Shown in pieces: positions 13,765 to 16,556 of a stretch of 16,556 nt of DNA (the first letter of the stretch is position 1; every line of letters begins with the position of its first letter). The position numbers and the translations under genes were made by a program. Under the pieces are notes generated by a model, which ran no database searches, had not been told where the DNA came from, and was given only the letters and a program-made list of their open reading frames with translations. The stretch is taken from assembly GCA_934394585.1 (NCBI GenBank), contig CAKRQU010000029.1:1-16556 (forward strand), in the 5' to 3' direction. This DNA comes from an uncultured Eubacteriales bacterium (lineage in GTDB: Bacteria; Bacillota; Clostridia; Oscillospirales; CAG-272).

Positions 13765-15057
13765 ATGAATTTCGATATGATGCATCCTGCCGATCAGATA
13801 GTTATGATCATGAACCGCCTTTATTACTACGGCATGACGACTACCACGGGAGGAAATCTTTCCATCTGTGATTCAGACGGTACGGTCTGGATCAGCCCGA
13901 GCGGCATAGATAAAGGCAATCTCCGCCGCGAGGATATCATGCAGATAAAGCCGGACGGCACTATAGTAGGCATTCACCGCCCCTCTGTAGAATATCCTTT
14001 CCACTGTGCCATATATAAAAAGCGCCCCGATCTGCGCGCCGTGCTTCATGCGCATCCGCCGGCACTCGTGGCTTTCAGCATAGTACGTCAGATTCCCGAT
14101 ACATCTCTCGTGCCCAATGCCGAAATGCTTTGCGGTGAAATATCCATGGCAAAATACGCTCTCCCCGGAAGCAAAACTCTGGGCGACAATATATCCGCAG
14201 AATTTGAACGCGGCATAAATACGGTAATGCTCGAAAATCACGGCGTTGTCGTAGGTGCAAAAAGTCTTTTCGCCGCTTTCATGAGTTTTGAAACTCTTGA
14301 CTACTGCGCACGCATACAGATAAATGCGAGAACACTCGGTCTTAATCCTCACGGCATTTCCGCAAAGCACATGGAAATTTACAAGCAGAAAACCATGCCG
14401 AAAATGGATGAATTTATCCAGACGGAATATTCCAGCGAGGAAAGACAGGTTCGCCGTGAAATGTGCGATCTTATTCACCGCGCTTACGGCAATCAGCTTT
14501 TCACCAGCGATCAGGGTACATTCTCATGCAAGCTTTCCGACGGCTCTTTTATAATCACACCTTATGCAAAGGACAGAAAATATCTCGAGCCGGAAGATCT
14601 CGTTCATGTAAAGAACGGTATGCGTGAAGCAGGCAAAATGCCTTCACGTTCCGCTCTGCTCCATGCAAAGCTTTATGAAAAGGATCCCGATATAAAAACC
14701 GTTATCATTGCTCATCCGCCGCACATCATGGCTTTCGCCGTTACGGATGCGGAATTTGATGCAAGACTCATTCCGGAAAGCTATATCGCTCTCAAACATG
14801 TGCGCAAGTATCCTTTCGGTTCTTCATTCTTACAGCCCGATATGCTTGCCGCTGAAATTTCAATCAAAAATCCCGTGGTTATAATCGAAAATGACTGCAT
14901 TATAGCCGCAGGCACTTCGCTTCTCAATGCGTTTGACAGACTCGAAGTTATGGAGTACAGCGCAAAATCGCTCGTTGAAACAGCCGCTATCGGCGGAGAA
15001 GTAGTAAAAATAAGCGATGATGAAGTAAAGGAAATAGAAGTAGCTTTCAATCTTTAA
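13765..15057 (+). CDS. Tandem class II aldolase/adducin-domain protein
   Basis: Two class II aldolase-like domains in one chain. Domain 1 (~5-205) has the full set of fuculose-phosphate aldolase zinc and catalytic positions: TTGGNLS (28-34), Glu76 in PSVEYPFH, His95 and His97 in LHAHPP, and His159 in ENHG. Domain 2 (~228-415) aligns with it, but Glu76 becomes Ser296, His95 becomes Ile315 and His159 becomes Asp377; only one His (317) remains. Domain 1 is probably a metal-dependent aldolase or epimerase for a sugar phosphate, with domain 2 structural or regulatory. AAAGGA lies before the ATG. It begins 83 nt after the SIS gene and ends 64 nt before prs, in the same operon. The substrate cannot be assigned. 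Confidence 0.9.
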   Translation: MNFDMMHPADQIVMIMNRLYYYGMTTTTGGNLSICDSDGTVWISPSGIDKGNLRREDIMQIKPDGTIVGIHRPSVEYPFHCAIYKKRPDLRAVLHAHPPALVAFSIVRQIPDTSLVPNAEMLCGEISMAKYALPGSKTLGDNISAEFERGINTVMLENHGVVVGAKSLFAAFMSFETLDYCARIQINARTLGLNPHGISAKHMEIYKQKTMPKMDEFIQTEYSSEERQVRREMCDLIHRAYGNQLFTSDQGTFSCKLSDGSFIITPYAKDRKYLEPEDLVHVKNGMREAGKMPSRSALLHAKLYEKDPDIKTVIIAHPPHIMAFAVTDAEFDARLIPESYIALKHVRKYPFGSSFLQPDMLAAEISIKNPVVIIENDCIIAAGTSLLNAFDRLEVMEYSAKSLVETAAIGGEVVKISDDEVKEIEVAFNL

Positions 15058-15121
15058 TTTCGTTTTTGCAAAGCACGGAAAACAAAATTTATATTTCAAG
15101 GAAGGGTACGGTGGAAAAATT

Positions 15122-16237
15122 ATGAACAGTGAATATTTCGGCGAGTTGAGTATCATCGGAATGAAAGGAACGGAAAAATTTCTTTCCAATGTCGATTGGT
15201 ATTTGAAACAATGGAGAAAAGATGAGGAAAGAGATACTTTTCTTGTCGATGCGGATTGCCCGCGTTTCGGCACAGGCGAAGCAAAAGGCATCATTCATGA
15301 AACGCTCAGAGGTCACGACACTTATATTTTCGTCGATCCCTTCAATTACAGTGTAAAATACAATATGTACGGAATGCAGGTTCCGATGAGTCCGGATGAT
15401 CATTATCAGGATCTGAAAAGAATAATATGTGCCATCGGCGGCAAGGCAAGACGAATTTCCGTAATCATGCCTATGCTTTATGAAGGCAGACAGCATAAGA
15501 GAACAGCGAGAGAATCGCTCGACTGTGCAGTCGCGCTTCAGGAAATAGCCTATATGGGCGCCACAAATATCATCACTTTTGATGCGCATGATCCGAGAGT
15601 GCAGAATGCGATACCGCGTTGCGGATTTGACGATGTGCGTTCATCCTATCAGATGCTGAAATCGATTTCCAGAGAATATCCCGATATCACATTTGACCCG
15701 CAGACCACTATGATAGTTGCTCCCGATGAGGGCGCAATGGGTCGCGCGATGTATTTTTCCAGCGTGCTGAATGTGGAACTCGGCATGTTTTACAAGCGCA
15801 GAAATTACAAAGTTATCATAAACGGCATGAACCCGATAGAAGCGCATGAATTTCTCGGAAATTCCGCCGAGGGCAAAGATGTCATAATAGTGGATGATAT
15901 GATATCCAGCGGCGAATCCGTTCTCGATATAGCCGAGCAGCTCAAAGAAAAAGGCGCGCGCAGAGTATTTGTTTTCTCTACATTCGGTCTTTTCTGCAAT
16001 GGCTGCGACAAATTCGATGCGGCTTATGAAGCGGGCAAAATAGACAGGATATTTACGACAAATCTGAATTACCGTCCCGATGAAATAATCAATCGTCCGT
16101 GGTATACGGAAGTAAATATGTGCAAATATGTTTCTTATATCATAGATGCGCTCAACAGGGACCGCTCTATTTCGGAACTGCTGAACCCGATAAGCCGTAT
16201 TCATGCTCTCACTGATAAAATAAGAGCAAAGAAATAA
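15122..16237 (+). CDS. prs: Divergent ribose-phosphate pyrophosphokinase (PRPP synthetase)
   Basis: Makes PRPP from ribose 5-phosphate and ATP for nucleotide, His and Trp synthesis. The PRPP-binding loop DVIIVDDMISSGES is at 253-266. YEGRQHKRTARES (120-132), TFDAHDPRVQ (152-161), APDEGAMGRA (200-209) and FYKRR (223-227) match the ATP, metal and flexible-loop motifs of Prs in the right order. At 371 residues it is longer than the usual ~315: an N-terminal extension of about 50 residues and altered motif residues mark it as the divergent clostridial type. GGTGGA (15110-15115) lies 6 nt before the ATG. Last gene of the operon. Whether it is the cell's only Prs cannot be seen here. Confidence 0.9.
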   Translation: MNSEYFGELSIIGMKGTEKFLSNVDWYLKQWRKDEERDTFLVDADCPRFGTGEAKGIIHETLRGHDTYIFVDPFNYSVKYNMYGMQVPMSPDDHYQDLKRIICAIGGKARRISVIMPMLYEGRQHKRTARESLDCAVALQEIAYMGATNIITFDAHDPRVQNAIPRCGFDDVRSSYQMLKSISREYPDITFDPQTTMIVAPDEGAMGRAMYFSSVLNVELGMFYKRRNYKVIINGMNPIEAHEFLGNSAEGKDVIIVDDMISSGESVLDIAEQLKEKGARRVFVFSTFGLFCNGCDKFDAAYEAGKIDRIFTTNLNYRPDEIINRPWYTEVNMCKYVSYIIDALNRDRSISELLNPISRIHALTDKIRAKK

Positions 16238-16240
16238 AAT

Positions 16241-16275
16241 AAAAGTGGCACGGATTTCCCGTGCCGCTTTTTATT
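16241..16275 (+). terminator. Rho-independent terminator after prs
   Basis: Stem GGCACGG / CCGTGCC (16247-16253, 16259-16265) with a 5-nt loop, flanked by an A tract and CTTTTTATTTT. It starts 3 nt after the stop codon. The A and T flanks could make it work in both directions. Confidence 0.9.
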
Positions 16276-16376
16276 TTATGAAGATGTGAAGCGCTTTTCC
16301 GAGAAAAGCGGGAAAAAAGCGGGAAAAAATCGGGCGGCAGTCGCGCAATTGTTTCTTTTCGGAAAAAGAAGATGAT

Positions 16377-16394
16377 GGGCGACTGCGGTCGCCC
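16377..16394. repeat. GGGCGAC-type hairpin, inverted copy
   Basis: Its reverse complement is exactly GGGCGACCGCAGTCGCCC, the sequence at 57-74 and 12079-12096, fitting the inverted orientation of copy C. Confidence 0.8.
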
Positions 16395-16404
16395 ATGACG
16401 GGGC

Positions 16405-16428
16405 GTACTTTTGCGTGAGAAAAAGTAC
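16405..16428. repeat. GTACTTTT palindrome, copy 5
   Basis: Arms GTACTTTT and AAAAGTAC. The flanks match copy 3 closely (GGGC before it, CAAAA after it), in the same orientation. Confidence 0.8.
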
Positions 16429-16490
16429 CAAAAAGTTAGTTTGTTCCCTATGAGGAAACGATCGCGCTGCCCCGTGACCAAAATCGCGGG

Positions 16491-16551
16491 AAAAGTCATC
16501 AAAGGAAGGCTCCTCGCCCTCCTTTGCAAACTACCTCGCACCCCGTCGAGT
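16491..16551 (-). repeat. 61-nt repeat core, inverted copy
   Basis: Exact reverse complement of 11980-12040. The identity breaks down on both sides (5 bases remain to the window edge), although related sequence continues toward 16450. Confidence 0.9.
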
Positions 16552-16556
16552 TAGCC

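Larger units (their letters stand above)
16276..16556. repeat. Mosaic hairpin-repeat region, copy C (cut by window end)
   Basis: Downstream of the PRPP synthetase terminator. Contains CGCTTTTC/GAAAAGCG (16292-16310), a GGGCGAC hairpin (16377-16394), a GTACTTTT palindrome (16405-16428) and the inverted 61-nt core (16491-16551). The element appears to run past the window end. Confidence 0.75.

Overview
The window looks like chromosomal DNA of a strictly anaerobic Clostridia-type bacterium (Bacillota), probably an uncultured gut lineage. The reasons are an RNase J instead of an RNase E, a TepA-type ClpP paralogue beside a CmpB-like membrane protein, a GGGtGRT protein, a MEP-pathway kinase, strong AGGAGG-type ribosome binding sites and sigma-A-like promoters. 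This placement is inferred from gene families only; there is no rRNA or tRNA in the window.

Layout. Positions 1-280 hold a mosaic of short hairpin repeats. Two minus-strand genes follow: RNase J (281-2389), behind an unusually long structured leader, and a sugar nucleotidyltransferase fused to a degraded phosphohexomutase (2812-5070). A small plus-strand membrane-anchored protein (5226-5495) overlaps tail to tail with ispE. Next is a minus-strand four-gene cluster, tepA, a CmpB-like membrane protein, a DUF362/ferredoxin protein and ispE (8805 down to 5487). Divergent from it is a plus-strand operon of pduL, an IscU/NifU-like protein and a GGGtGRT protein (9025-11348), closed by a textbook terminator. 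About 1.1 kb of hairpin-rich non-coding DNA follows (11349-12540). The last operon (12623-16237) encodes a GlmS-like SIS-domain protein, a double class II aldolase-like protein and a divergent PRPP synthetase; it also has its own terminator. The window ends inside another, inverted copy of the repeat mosaic.

How the genes may work together. pduL gives acyl-CoA/acyl-phosphate exchange. Its two downstream neighbours form a conserved but functionally unassigned pair, an Fe-S-scaffold-like protein and a GGGtGRT protein, and this is the best candidate for an undescribed system here. The last operon carries signatures of sugar-phosphate handling feeding PRPP. RNase J and the repeat hairpins at transcript ends may be linked through RNA stability: two leaders here appear to begin with a hairpin, and each repeat mosaic lies at the 3' end of a transcription unit.

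The repeats deserve attention. A 61-nt segment is identical, inverted, between 11980-12040 and 16491-16551, and the window's left edge begins inside the same segment, so both edges fall in one repeat family. No transposase, CRISPR array, tRNA or rRNA was found.
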